From assembly GCF_009363695.1 (NCBI RefSeq), contig NZ_CP045403.1, positions 2,150,001 through 2,214,000 on the forward strand: a stretch of DNA of 64,000 bases. The letters run 5' to 3'. Position 1 is the first letter of the stretch. Every line of letters begins with the position of its first letter. This stretch comes from Bacillus sp. THAF10 (GTDB lineage: Bacteria > Bacillota > Bacilli > Bacillales > Bacillaceae_I). Below the pieces are notes generated by a model. That model was not told where the DNA came from and did no database searches. It was given only the letters and a program-made list of their open reading frames with translations. The position numbers were made by a program, and so were the translations under genes. Shown here one piece after another: positions 45,009-53,892 of this stretch.

Positions 45009-45497
45009 TTAAAGTTTGTCCCAAAGTTCCAATTTTTTCTTTTTAAATATCATCCTCATTCCAATCAGAGCGTATAGGATACCAAAAAGGGCCCCACCTA
45101 ACACCTCTTCTGGTTGATGACCAAGTCTTTCCTTTAATCGTTTTCTCAACTTGTCATGCACATTTATGTCTGGTTTCCCTTCTAACCTGTCTAATTTTTC
45201 AGCAAGATCGTTCACAGCAAGGGTTATTTCTCCCGTTTGTCTTCTTACCCCTTGAGCATCGTACATGACAATTAATCCAAAAATCGATGCAAGCGCAAAG
45301 TCAATGGTTTTAAAGCCTCGTTTTACTGCAATGATGGTAGCTAAAGTCGTTACACCTGCAGAGTGCGAGCTTGGCATACCTCCCGTTTCAAAGAAGGTGT
45401 TCCATTCCCATTTTTTTGTTCTTAGGTATTTTATCGGAATTTTTAAAAATTGTGCAAGAAAAATAGCACTAACTGCAAGCTTTAAAGGCCTGTTCAT
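45009..45497 (-). CDS. Divergent PAP2-family membrane protein (YuiD-like)
   Basis: A 162-residue membrane protein with about four helices. The family motifs are GMPSSHSAGV and the second half of the phosphatase signature, MYDAQGVRRQTGE, and the C-terminal RLGHQPEEVLGGALFGI. PAP2 proteins usually remove phosphate from lipids or pyrophosphates; this divergent branch (DUF212/YuiD) has no proven substrate. The ATG at 45497 is set by GAGGTG upstream. It stands alone. Confidence 0.85.
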   Translation of the reverse strand: MNRPLKLAVSAIFLAQFLKIPIKYLRTKKWEWNTFFETGGMPSSHSAGVTTLATIIAVKRGFKTIDFALASIFGLIVMYDAQGVRRQTGEITLAVNDLAEKLDRLEGKPDINVHDKLRKRLKERLGHQPEEVLGGALFGILYALIGMRMIFKKKKLELWDKL

Positions 45498-45566
45498 TTT
45501 AATCACCTCTTTAGCTAGTTTGAGTTGGAATGAAATTTGTCATGCAAGATAAATTATTACAGTAAA

Positions 45567-45596
45567 AAAGCTGCCAGCAGTTACACTAGCAGCTTT
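45567..45596 (-). terminator. Terminator between the ypcP region and the PAP2 gene
   Basis: AAAGCTGC and GCAGCTTT form an 8-bp stem, followed on the minus strand by TTTTTTAC. It probably ends the ypcP transcript after the repeat at 45658-45810. Confidence 0.75.
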
Positions 45597-45657
45597 CTTG
45601 TTGTTTAGGAAATTATAAAAAAATATGTCTGTGGATATCTGGAACAAAAGTAGCAGC

Positions 45658-45810
45658 GTCCAGCTCCATGCGCCAGCGACTAGCAAACTTCCCTCACCTC
45701 CTTACGATAAGGCAACATCGAATCGCATCCGCTCTTCGTGTTTTCTTTATCTCATACGGCTCAGTCCAGTTTGTACGTCGCAAAACGGGCGCATTGCGCT
45801 TTTGTTCTTC
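45658..45810. repeat. Intergenic repeat of a second family
   Basis: A 153-bp segment beginning GTCCAGCTCCATGCGCCAG, with CTTCCCTCACCTCCTTACGATAA inside and ending GGGCGCATTGCGCTTTTGTTC. It shows partial dyad pairing (GTACGTCGC with ACGATAAG-type segments) and resembles elements I recall from other Bacillus genomes. It fills most of the gap between ypcP and the PAP2 gene. There is no convincing ORF. Confidence 0.6.
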
Positions 45811-45818
45811 TCTAATTT

Positions 45819-46688
45819 TCAGCATACTTTATTGATAAAGGTCAAAAGAGTTTTGAATTCAAGTTCTTCAAACTTGCTTGAAACTTTTCCACGATTTATG
45901 GAAACTGTCGCATCATGGAGGTCACAGCTAACAGGAACATCACATTTAATGGTTGCTAGCTCTCTAGAAAGATGCAATAACTCTAGGCTATCCTCAAATT
46001 TTTGACGCTGGCTTTTGGTTAAAGAGGATAAATTCTCTAAAATACCATCGACCGTTCTATATTCCATTAGAAGCTTTGTTGCCGTCTTTTCCCCTACCCC
46101 TTTTACTCCAGGATAGTTATCGCTAGTGTCACCCATTATTGCTTTTAGATCTATAAGCTGCTGGGGTGTTAGTCCTTTTTTCTCATAAAAACCATCTTGA
46201 TCAAGCACATCATAGTTGCCATACCCTTTTAATAATAGTGCAACTTTAATGTTCGGTTTTATGAGTTGAAGCACATCTTGATCTCCAGTCAAAATAATCA
46301 CTTCCGCTTCATTGCGGTAAACCTCTGCCAGAGTGCCTAAGCAATCATCTGCTTCATAGCCTTCAAGACCAATGTTCGGGATATCAAAAGCCGCTACAAC
46401 ATCTTTGACAAGATCAAATTGAGGAATAAGCTCCTGAGGTGGTGCAGGACGATTTGCTTTGTAGCTATCAAACATTTCTGTACGGAATGTTTTAGATCCC
46501 ATATCCCAGCAGCAAACAACATGCGTTGGCTCAAAACTTTCCATTGCTGTAATCATATGTTTCACAAAGCCTTGGACGGCATTTGTGGGAATTCCTGATG
46601 ATGTGTACATAAAACGATTGTAAACACTTGTAGCAAAAAAAGAACGGAACAATAATGCCATTCCATCAATTAACAACACTTTTTTCAC
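45819..46688 (-). CDS. ypcP: 5'-3' exonuclease YpcP (FEN/Pol I exo domain)
   Basis: A 289-residue stand-alone 5'-nuclease. Metal-binding Asps are in LLIDGMALLFRSFF, YEADDCLG, TGDQDVLQL and IMGDTSDNYPGV; the helix-hairpin-helix GVKGVGEKTATKLL follows. It removes 5' flaps and RNA primers as backup to the Pol I exonuclease. Start is GTG (46688) 7 bases after GAGGGAG. Confidence 0.92.
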   Translation of the reverse strand: MKKVLLIDGMALLFRSFFATSVYNRFMYTSSGIPTNAVQGFVKHMITAMESFEPTHVVCCWDMGSKTFRTEMFDSYKANRPAPPQELIPQFDLVKDVVAAFDIPNIGLEGYEADDCLGTLAEVYRNEAEVIILTGDQDVLQLIKPNIKVALLLKGYGNYDVLDQDGFYEKKGLTPQQLIDLKAIMGDTSDNYPGVKGVGEKTATKLLMEYRTVDGILENLSSLTKSQRQKFEDSLELLHLSRELATIKCDVPVSCDLHDATVSINRGKVSSKFEELEFKTLLTFINKVC

Positions 46689-46759
46689 AAAAACACTCCC
46701 TCTCTTTTCCGACTTAAATTATATCATAATTATGTATTGTTTAAACAGGCAAAGTAAAA

Positions 46760-46783
46760 GCCCTGCCAGAGGATTGGCAAGGC
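46760..46783 (-). terminator. Terminator of the small basic protein gene
   Basis: GCCCTGCCA and TGGCAAGGC pair around a short loop; TTTTACTTTG follows on the minus strand. Confidence 0.75.
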
Positions 46784-46793
46784 ATAATGTTCG

Positions 46794-46928
46794 TTAGTGG
46801 TTTTTCTTATTTGTCATCTTAGCTGCTTCGTATTCTGCATAGGAAGCAAATTCTGAATCCATATTTCCTTTTTGCTTGGCATTATTGTTGCGTTGCGCAT
46901 TCTTGTTCCCTTTTTTTGTACGACCCAT
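46794..46928 (-). CDS. Small basic protein, possibly spore-associated
   Basis: A 44-residue protein, MGRTKKGNKNAQRNNNAKQK at the start, then NMDSEFASYAEYEAAKM and a basic end. AAAAGGAGG lies 8 bases before the ATG and a terminator follows. The EFAS segment is reminiscent of gamma-type small acid-soluble spore proteins (TEFAS), but the match is short. In B. subtilis sspL lies at this position, although the sequence does not show homology to it. Confidence 0.65.
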   Translation of the reverse strand: MGRTKKGNKNAQRNNNAKQKGNMDSEFASYAEYEAAKMTNKKNH

Positions 46929-46965
46929 TAAAATCTCCTCCTTTTATTAAAAACCTTTCCATAAC

Positions 46966-47040
46966 GCTGTAGATTTCCACAAAAGTCTGCGCGTTCTGCG
47001 GGGCGATTATGCCTCCTTAGGCTTTGCTTAATTCAACAGC
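46966..47040. repeat. Bacillaceae-type intergenic repeat, copy 2 (shortened)
   Basis: GCTGTAGATTTCC at the left and CAACAGC at the right, with TGCGGGGCG and CCTCCTTAGGCTTTGC inside. It has the same order of blocks as the copy at 63495-63620 but lacks about 50 bp of the middle. Confidence 0.55.
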
Positions 47041-47124
47041 TACGACACACATAAGTGTCACTATTATTGTGTTCTGGAGGATGGGTTATCAGTACGGTTA
47101 AAATTAGTCAGCTTACCCAGTTAG

Positions 47125-47382
47125 TTATTGCCCTCTTGCGACATACTCCTCTACCATCTCTTTTGTCACTATTTTTCTTTGTGGAGCAATTCCCAGTCGT
47201 GCTAGCTCATTCATCTTTCTAGTCACGTCATTAATGGTGTCAGTTGTAAATGGTTTGTTTTGTTTACAAAGCGTTATGGCCTCCTCGATAAACAGTTCTC
47301 GCTGTTCCTCTAAACGCAGAAAGCTCATGACGATCTCATTTTGTTTTTTGGAATGTGCTGAAATTTCTTTATGTACACTCAT
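47125..47382 (-). CDS. ypbS: YpbS-like protein (DUF2533)
   Basis: An 85-residue helical soluble protein (EQRELFIEEAITLCKQNKPF in the middle). Size and position beside ypbR match YpbS, a DUF2533 protein of unknown function. GGGAGGTACAGCA precedes the ATG. It starts 23 bases after the nucleotidyltransferase stop and may be co-transcribed with it. Confidence 0.85.
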   Translation of the reverse strand: MSVHKEISAHSKKQNEIVMSFLRLEEQRELFIEEAITLCKQNKPFTTDTINDVTRKMNELARLGIAPQRKIVTKEMVEEYVARGQ

Positions 47383-47405
47383 TGCTGTACCTCCCGTTTC
47401 ATTTG

Positions 47406-48155
47406 TTAATTTTTCAAAACAGCCTGCAAAAAAAGAGCATTTAATTTTTGTAGGTCTGGGTGATTTATTTTTTGCTTTGTTTCCTCTTTTGCTTCTAATT
47501 CTTCTATAAGATGTTTTAATTTTTGTAAGAGATATTTACTACTTGGATATTTACTACTTGCAGTAATATTGTCATGCTTCATCTCTTCAAGAAAAGAATA
47601 ATCTTCTGATGAGAAAGTATTACTTCCACTCATTAATTCCTTTAAATTTATCCCTGGCAGTAAATCAGTATGGATAATTTCTTCTGCCATCAGTGCTCCA
47701 CGTAGGGCATGAACCAGAAAGCCAGTTTTGTTTTTTTCTTGAAAAGCACGACCATTCTTATTTGCTAAATTTATGTAATGTGCTTTCAACGTTTTTTTAC
47801 AGTAATCAGTTGATACTATACCCTTTAATTCGTTAATGAGTGGAGCCATGCTTTTGTATACTATTGGCGAGTAGAGCCATTCAAAAAGGGTGGGATTAGA
47901 CTTATTTGCTAGTAGTAGAGCTTTTTGTAAATCCCATCCATGACAATCGATGTTAGCTATTTTTTCTGTAATGGTATCTGCACCTTTTGAAATGGATAAA
48001 TAGTGCTCTATATCACAAATGTATAGAAAACGGAGGTCAAAATCACTTGAAGAGGAAACAAGGCCGTATGCCCTGCTCCCTGCTTCACAGGCATAAAGGA
48101 TTGTTATATGATATTTTTTTTCTAAATCAGCAATCATATCCTCTATGACTTTCAT
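47406..48155 (-). CDS. Predicted nucleotidyltransferase (YcgL-like)
   Basis: A 249-residue protein of the Pol-beta nucleotidyltransferase superfamily. The catalytic loop is EAGSRAYGLVSSSSDFDLRFLY, with the GS and the paired Asps (DFD) needed for metal. A helical C-terminal domain follows. YcgL-type proteins are predicted to transfer nucleotides, but targets are unknown. It lies between ypbS and dynA, where B. subtilis has no such gene, so it is an insertion relative to that order. Confidence 0.82.
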   Translation of the reverse strand: MKVIEDMIADLEKKYHITILYACEAGSRAYGLVSSSSDFDLRFLYICDIEHYLSISKGADTITEKIANIDCHGWDLQKALLLANKSNPTLFEWLYSPIVYKSMAPLINELKGIVSTDYCKKTLKAHYINLANKNGRAFQEKNKTGFLVHALRGALMAEEIIHTDLLPGINLKELMSGSNTFSSEDYSFLEEMKHDNITASSKYPSSKYLLQKLKHLIEELEAKEETKQKINHPDLQKLNALFLQAVLKN

Positions 48156-48167
48156 GATGATGACTCC

Positions 48168-51100
48168 TTACTTTTTAAATGCTTCCATTTTTTTCTGAAG
48201 AAGTTCCAATTTCGCGATATCCTGTTTTTGTTCAAGCGCTGATTGCATGCCATCAAAAAACTCCTGAACCTGTTGAAGAAGATAGTTTTTCACTTCCTGA
48301 TAAGCCTGCTCAAGCTCTTTCTGATAATGGGCATGGAGCTGCTCTTTATTTTCTTGAAGATAGGAATCCATCAAAGGAGAAAACTGTTCTTCAAGAAATA
48401 TGAGCATTTTCTGTTTTTCATTTTTCTCAAAAAATGACTTGGCATTACGATAAAATCCTGCTGTTTGCTTATAAAGCTTCGTACTCAATGGTGGATAGGT
48501 TTTATCTACTTTAAATGGTGGAAAGTTTTCCATTTCCATTTTACGTAAACTGCAAGTCGATTCCAGATTTTGCGCATCCTTTTCCATTTCCATTTGCCAG
48601 CCTTCTAGCATATTGGATATATAATTTTCCACACGAACAGTAGTTGCCCGTACTTCCTGTGAAAGATTGTAGAAAATATCTTCTCCTAGTTCCTTTAGAC
48701 AAAGGGAAAGTTGTTCCTTTATATTTCGCCCATCCTCCCTTAGTACCGCAGGATTAAAGCTTTCTTTAAAGAAATCGGTGAAACGTAAAACCGTTCGTTG
48801 TTTCACATAATAAATTAGTTCTTGAATTTCCTTTTCCAATAGATTAGAAAAGCTTTGATTAGAGTATAATTCGACTGTGTTTTTAATCTCTTCTTTGCTA
48901 CGGTTGTATCTTTGTATTAACGCTTCTTTTTCATGCTCCCCAAGCTTAGCCTGATTCACATAATGAGTGAGAATGTCGGCTGCTCGATTCAAATCCAGTT
49001 GTGCTGCATGTATACTCATGTCTTTTAAATCCGATTGAATAAAATCAGAAAAAGCTTCTTCAAATTCCTGAATATAAGCCCCTTGTAAAAACGGATGCTC
49101 AACAGATTCTCCTTGCTTTTCTTTTAATGCGAGTAAACTTGAAACCGGGTAAAGTCGCGGGTGGCGAATTCCATAAGTTATAAGCTGGTCTTCTACATAG
49201 TTGGAAACCAGTTGAAGCTCCTCTTCATTATTCGCTAAATCTGCTGCATTTACTAAGAAAAACATTTTATCCATAGCAAAAGCATCTTTGACCCGTCCAA
49301 GTTGAATGAGAAATTCTCGATCCGCCTTAGAAAATGCATGCTGATAGTAGGTGACAAACAGAATTGCATCCGCATTCTTGATAAACTCAAATGACACATC
49401 CGTATGTCTTGAATTAATAGAATCCGCACCTGGAGTATCCACAAGTGTTAATCCCTGCTGTGTAAACGGACAATCATAAAACACTTCAATCCATTCTACA
49501 AAACACGATTTTTCCTCTTTGGCAACATAGTCTTCAAAGACGTCCAAAGTAACCGTTAAACGTGAACCAAGATACCCTTTCATTTCGTCATAGCCCATTA
49601 GAAAAGCTTTCAGAAATTGAAATTGCGGTTTTTGACTTGAATCCAGTTGAATATGGTCATTTTTTTTGATAATTTTCTCCATTACCTGAATTGCTTCTTG
49701 TAAAGAAGTAACGGTTTGATTGAAAATCGTAAAAGCCTGCTGGATATCATTCAGAATTTGCTCCTCTGTCTTCACCATCACATGGACAGTACCGTGAGGA
49801 TTGGACGATGTAACCGGAGAAATTTTATTGATCGACGCAGTTGTAGGATTTGGAGAAACAGGGAGTACCTTCTCTCCAAACAACGCATTAGCTAAGGAAG
49901 ATTTCCCTGCGCTGAATGCTCCAAAAAGTGCCACTGTAAACGTTTGATCTTTCAGCTTAGCACTACGCCTTCTCAAATCTTGGGAAATGGTCTGAAAGCC
50001 TGGAATGTCAGAGACGATTTCACAAGCTTCCTCTATTTGCTTAATAAGGAGTGAGCCATCCTTTTGCTGCAATACACTTTTTGGGACATCGTCTTTCTCC
50101 TTTGCCCGTGTCAACTTAGTGTGTTGACTAGGTAGCTTATCGCCACGAATTTTAGAGTAGTTTTTTTCTGTATAATTGGTCACCAACTGGAAAGATTCTT
50201 CCGTTTGTGGTAACAAGGAATTTTCATTCCAAAGATCCATGACCATTTCATACTCTTGTTCGAGCAATAAATAAAGAGAACTAATCTTGTTTTGCGCTTC
50301 TTGAATCAGCCTTAAGTGCTCCACTTGTTCTTTAATGGATGTGAATTTCTCCTTTTCACGATCATCAAGCTTCTCAAAATATGTTTCCATAAAGGTTTGG
50401 ACGTTTTTTTGATAGCTAACTTTGATAGTATGGGCCAGATCCTTCGTATAATTTAAGACCGCATTTCCAGTGTAGCCTGCACCCTGCTTCACATGTCCTG
50501 CTATCAATTCTACGTTTATTGGGACAGAAATTCTCTGCACTTCTTCAAACGAAAGTGAATGATAAAATTCCTGTTCTTTGAGAAATGACATCACATGTTC
50601 TTGAAGGAATTTATCCATTTGTGTCTGAACTCTGGTCTCAAGGTCGTGACGAAAGGCGTGACTGCGAAGCTCTTTTTCTTCCTCTGTTTTTTTTCCTGAA
50701 AAAATCAACCCAACCTTAAAGCCTTTTTGCCTGGATTCGAGAAACTTTTCTGCAAGCTCACGCATTTCAAAGGGAGTAATGTTTGCATTATCTAGAATTC
50801 TCTTTGTTTCAAGAATGAACTCTTCTTTGATCTTGCTTGTTTTTGCTTCAAGGTGCACAAGTTTTTCGCTCATCTCCGAATATAAAGAAGGCACATCTTC
50901 CATTTCGCCTTCATAATTATTAATAAGAGCTTCATTTTGTTGGATTTCTTGTTCCTTTTGTTCAAACAACCAAGTTCTATGCTCAGCTACCACTTGCTCC
51001 AAAGCTTTATCTATCGTTTTAGGTAATATTTCTACTTTATCCTGTCGGAGAATTTGAATGGTTTCTTTGACGATGGACAAATCATTTAGGGCATGTTCTT

Positions 51101-51839
51101 TATCCTGTAAGCTTGTATAATAAACCGATGCAGGTTGAAGGCCCCAATCATGAAAAGAGTCGTGTATTCTTTTTGTATAAGTAGAAAAAGATAATTCTTC
51201 TTCCCTGTGTTTGTCAATCTGGTTAACAATAAGATAGATTTTTTTCTCTTTTTCCTGCAGCTCTTTGATAAATTTTAAATTTACTTCTGATTGAACATGA
51301 TTGTAATCCATTACATAAAAAATCACATCAGCTAAATGCAAAGCTGATTCTGTTGAAAGTCGATGTGCGTCATCCGTTGAATCAACACCAGGTGTATCTA
51401 ATACAACTAGATCCTCTGGGAGCCTTTCAAAAGGGTATTGATATTCCACCGTTTCTACATGATCTCCATCTTTACAATAAGCTTTCACAAGCTCAAATGT
51501 AACAGGAGGCATAATTTCTAAGGATTCCCCCTTAAAAAAATTTACATATGCCCGTTCTGGTCCTTTTCTAATCTTGACCACATTTGCAGAGGTAGGTATT
51601 GGACTTGCAGGCAAGATTTTCTCATCTAGGATTTCATTAATAAAAGATGATTTTCCTGCAGAGAAGTGACCACAAAAGGCAATTGTTAATTCTTCTTCTT
51701 GTGCCTTCTGATAAAGCTCAGCAACTTTGCGGGCACCCTTTTCATCCTTGCGATTATGTAAAACTTCCAAAATGGAAGAAAGTTTTAAAAAAAGCCGTTC
51801 ATTTATCTGTTTTATGTGGTTTTGTTTTTGTGTTCCCAT
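48168..51839 (-). CDS. dynA: Double dynamin-like GTPase DynA
   Basis: A 1,223-residue protein (YpbR) with two dynamin GTPase units in one chain. The first has GHFSAGKSS (near 57), PTSANV and DTPGVDST; the second (near 640) has GAFSAGKSS, PTTASI and DTPGADS, with NKxD-type NQID and NAAD loops. Long coiled-coil stalks follow each GTPase. In B. subtilis DynA fuses and protects membranes. The ATG at 51839 follows GAGGGG by 7 bases; the longer frame to 51878 has no site. A Fur-controlled small gene lies just upstream. Confidence 0.93.
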   Translation of the reverse strand: MGTQKQNHIKQINERLFLKLSSILEVLHNRKDEKGARKVAELYQKAQEEELTIAFCGHFSAGKSSFINEILDEKILPASPIPTSANVVKIRKGPERAYVNFFKGESLEIMPPVTFELVKAYCKDGDHVETVEYQYPFERLPEDLVVLDTPGVDSTDDAHRLSTESALHLADVIFYVMDYNHVQSEVNLKFIKELQEKEKKIYLIVNQIDKHREEELSFSTYTKRIHDSFHDWGLQPASVYYTSLQDKEHALNDLSIVKETIQILRQDKVEILPKTIDKALEQVVAEHRTWLFEQKEQEIQQNEALINNYEGEMEDVPSLYSEMSEKLVHLEAKTSKIKEEFILETKRILDNANITPFEMRELAEKFLESRQKGFKVGLIFSGKKTEEEKELRSHAFRHDLETRVQTQMDKFLQEHVMSFLKEQEFYHSLSFEEVQRISVPINVELIAGHVKQGAGYTGNAVLNYTKDLAHTIKVSYQKNVQTFMETYFEKLDDREKEKFTSIKEQVEHLRLIQEAQNKISSLYLLLEQEYEMVMDLWNENSLLPQTEESFQLVTNYTEKNYSKIRGDKLPSQHTKLTRAKEKDDVPKSVLQQKDGSLLIKQIEEACEIVSDIPGFQTISQDLRRRSAKLKDQTFTVALFGAFSAGKSSLANALFGEKVLPVSPNPTTASINKISPVTSSNPHGTVHVMVKTEEQILNDIQQAFTIFNQTVTSLQEAIQVMEKIIKKNDHIQLDSSQKPQFQFLKAFLMGYDEMKGYLGSRLTVTLDVFEDYVAKEEKSCFVEWIEVFYDCPFTQQGLTLVDTPGADSINSRHTDVSFEFIKNADAILFVTYYQHAFSKADREFLIQLGRVKDAFAMDKMFFLVNAADLANNEEELQLVSNYVEDQLITYGIRHPRLYPVSSLLALKEKQGESVEHPFLQGAYIQEFEEAFSDFIQSDLKDMSIHAAQLDLNRAADILTHYVNQAKLGEHEKEALIQRYNRSKEEIKNTVELYSNQSFSNLLEKEIQELIYYVKQRTVLRFTDFFKESFNPAVLREDGRNIKEQLSLCLKELGEDIFYNLSQEVRATTVRVENYISNMLEGWQMEMEKDAQNLESTCSLRKMEMENFPPFKVDKTYPPLSTKLYKQTAGFYRNAKSFFEKNEKQKMLIFLEEQFSPLMDSYLQENKEQLHAHYQKELEQAYQEVKNYLLQQVQEFFDGMQSALEQKQDIAKLELLQKKMEAFKK

Positions 51840-51960
51840 CCCTAATCCCCTCAGTTGTAAAATCGTAAAAGACATCAAACTCTATTCTACTGCAAAATGA
51901 TACTTTTTCCTACTTTCCTCTAAATAATTATTCATATTTCTATACAGACGTGCATAAAAA

Positions 51961-51988
51961 AACAGGGTTTTCTAAGGAAAACCCTGTT
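51961..51988 (-). terminator. Terminator of the Fur-box microprotein
   Basis: AACAGGGTTTT and AAAACCCTGTT form an 11-bp stem with a 6-base loop; TTTTTTTATGC follows on the minus strand. It isolates the microprotein from dynA. Confidence 0.88.
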
Positions 51989-51993
51989 ATGTA

Positions 51994-52089
51994 CTATTTA
52001 ACTGAATTAGGCTCACATGTTTGCTTTAAAACAGCTTTCATTAAGACTGAATAAGTAACAATTGTCGCACCAACGAAAATCCAAGTCAT
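51994..52089 (-). CDS. 31-residue Fur-box-controlled membrane microprotein
   Basis: A short ORF, MTWIFVGATIVTYSVLMKAV at the start, then LKQTCEPNSVK. It has one hydrophobic helix and a short polar tail with one Cys. The ATG is 7 bases after AAGGGGG, a near-ideal site, and an isolated terminator follows. The upstream promoter overlaps a Fur box, so expression should rise when iron is scarce. Other Bacilli have small Fur-regulated proteins (FbpA, FbpB, FbpC), but no similarity is claimed. A role in iron-sparing or membrane response is inference only. Confidence 0.7.
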   Translation of the reverse strand: MTWIFVGATIVTYSVLMKAVLKQTCEPNSVK

Positions 52090-52112
52090 GTTGGCAGCCC
52101 CCTTGTTGAAAG

Positions 52113-52132
52113 TGATAATTATTATCATTATC
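52113..52132 (-). promoter_or_regulatory. Fur box
   Basis: TGATAAT-T-ATTATCA is a perfect 7-1-7 Bacillus Fur box, and the extended 19 bases match the classical GATAATGATAATCATTATC at 17 positions. It lies directly downstream of the -10 hexamer and 24 bases before the start of the microprotein. Confidence 0.88.
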
Positions 52133-52158
52133 ATATCAGCTTTTGGGCTAATTGACAA
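52130..52158 (-). promoter_or_regulatory. Sigma-A promoter overlapped by a Fur box
   Basis: On the minus strand TTGTCA, 17 bases, TATGAT. The -10 lies at 52130-52135 and overlaps the end of the extended Fur box, the usual placement for Fur repression. Confidence 0.8.
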
Positions 52159-52164
52159 TGACTT

Positions 52165-52740
52165 TCATTCTAAATCCTTGTGAAATGATGGAGAAAACCT
52201 ATTCCTTTTATTCATGTACACATCATAGTTTGCCGAAATATCAGCGAGCGCATTCTCTTCAAGTGGAATTCTTACAGAAAGCATCCAAGCATTAAGAGCA
52301 GTAAAAACTATTGCTGTAACGTACGCTTGAAAAAGGATAGGAATCAAAATTATCTCCATTACGACAATTAAATAATTGGGATGCCTCATGAATTTATATG
52401 GTCCCACCTTCACAATTTCGGCACCAGCAATTAATAACACTTTTGTATTCCAATAAGGACCTAATGAGTGAATTGCCCATACTCTAAGGACTTGTGTAAG
52501 AATAAAGAATGTCAAAATGATTGGCCAGAAGGGATTCGGTTGTTTATCCAGTAGGACGACCTCAAATAAGAATGAAGTTAAAAACGCAATATGCAAGGTG
52601 ACCATGTACTTGTAATGCTCTGCACCGTATTCTACTGCACCATGTTTTCGCATCCAACTTTCATTCTTCTTCGCAATGGACAGTTCTAGTAGCCTCTGAA
52701 GAACGACAAACACAAAAAACAGTGTAAACCACATACCCAA
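52165..52740 (-). CDS. ypbQ: Alkylpyrone O-methyltransferase (ICMT family)
   Basis: A 191-residue membrane methyltransferase with about five helices and the C-terminal isoprenylcysteine-methyltransferase-like sequence YKFMRHPNYLIVVMEI, the SAM-binding RHPNY motif. The B. subtilis homologue BpsB methylates alkylpyrones made by the neighbouring type III synthase. It is encoded immediately after bcsA (adjacent bases). Confidence 0.92.
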   Translation of the reverse strand: MGMWFTLFFVFVVLQRLLELSIAKKNESWMRKHGAVEYGAEHYKYMVTLHIAFLTSFLFEVVLLDKQPNPFWPIILTFFILTQVLRVWAIHSLGPYWNTKVLLIAGAEIVKVGPYKFMRHPNYLIVVMEIILIPILFQAYVTAIVFTALNAWMLSVRIPLEENALADISANYDVYMNKRNRFSPSFHKDLE

Positions 52741-53820
52741 TCACTCCCACTTCAGTAGCAGCATTTCTGAACTGAATCCAGGTCCCATCGCAGCCGCTAA
52801 GCCAATATCCCCTTTTGCAGGGTTATTTCCCATAATCTCTTTAAGCACATACAATACGGTTGCAGAGGACATATTGCCAAATTCCTTTAATACTTTAGAG
52901 GACGTTTCTAAATTTGCTTTTTCTATACCAAGACATTCTTCATATGCCTCTAACACTTTTTTTCCACCTGGATGCAAGACAAAGTGATCTAGGCTTTCTA
53001 AACGACAATTGTGCGTAGATAAAAAGTGGTGCACATTTGGAGCAAGCCAATTAGTGATGATGGTAGGGATATCACGGGAAAAAACGACATAAAGCCCTTC
53101 ATTCTTCACTTCCCATCCCATTACATCTTCAGAATCTTTCATAAGGGTGGATTGAGTGCCAAGAACTGTAGGATATACCCCGGTTTCATCGATCTTTACG
53201 TCATCTCCAACCATAAGCACACTGGCTATGCCATCTGCAAATAAAGAAGTGCCCACTAAGTTACTTTTTGACCGATCATTTTTCTGGAAAGTCAGACTAC
53301 AAAGCTCTACACATAATACAAGCACCTTTGCTTTTGGAAACGCCAGACAGTATTCAGCTGCTCGGGAGAGACCTGCTGCCCCCCCTGCACAACCTAGTCC
53401 CCAAATGGGTATTCTTTTTGTGTAAGGTGAAAACGGAAGAACATTCATAATTCTTGCCTCAATACTTGGAGTAGACATTCCGGTAGTGGAAAGATAAAAA
53501 ATCGCCTCTACTTCTTCCATTGGAATTGTATTGTTCATCGATGAAGCGTGTTGTAGGCATGCGTTAATTGCCTCTACACCGTAGGTAACAGCCTCTTCTA
53601 TGTAAAGGTTGTTTTTTTCCTCAAATGTATGCTGTTCCTTGAACCATTCCACATTTCTGGCAAAATGTCTTTTTTCAATCTCACCATTCTTAAATACTGT
53701 CAACAAACGATTTATGTCTTTAAAGGATTCTTCAAACATTTCTTTTGCAAATTCAACAGCTGTGTCCTGGTAGATTGGATATTTAGGTATGGCGGTACCT
53801 ATGGAGAGAATTTTAGGCAT
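52741..53820 (-). CDS. bcsA: Type III polyketide synthase (chalcone-synthase-like)
   Basis: A 359-residue enzyme (BcsA/BpsA). The catalytic triad is visible: Cys144 in WGLGCAGG, His in FVLHPGGK and Asn in FGNMSSATV. It condenses fatty acyl-CoA with malonyl-CoA to alkylpyrones. The ATG at 53820 follows GGGGTG by 8 bases; the frame to 53874 is not supported. It forms the pair bcsA-ypbQ. Confidence 0.95.
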   Translation of the reverse strand: MPKILSIGTAIPKYPIYQDTAVEFAKEMFEESFKDINRLLTVFKNGEIEKRHFARNVEWFKEQHTFEEKNNLYIEEAVTYGVEAINACLQHASSMNNTIPMEEVEAIFYLSTTGMSTPSIEARIMNVLPFSPYTKRIPIWGLGCAGGAAGLSRAAEYCLAFPKAKVLVLCVELCSLTFQKNDRSKSNLVGTSLFADGIASVLMVGDDVKIDETGVYPTVLGTQSTLMKDSEDVMGWEVKNEGLYVVFSRDIPTIITNWLAPNVHHFLSTHNCRLESLDHFVLHPGGKKVLEAYEECLGIEKANLETSSKVLKEFGNMSSATVLYVLKEIMGNNPAKGDIGLAAAMGPGFSSEMLLLKWE

Positions 53821-53892
53821 TGTACGAGCACCCCGTTCAAGTTGGTACCTATACTTTATCCTTATATTTTTCATTTATACAATTATTGGTAT

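Noticed and set aside
45625..46005. Plus-strand ORF overlapping the intergenic repeat and ypcP
   Set aside because: Composed of repeat sequence and antisense to a conserved exonuclease.
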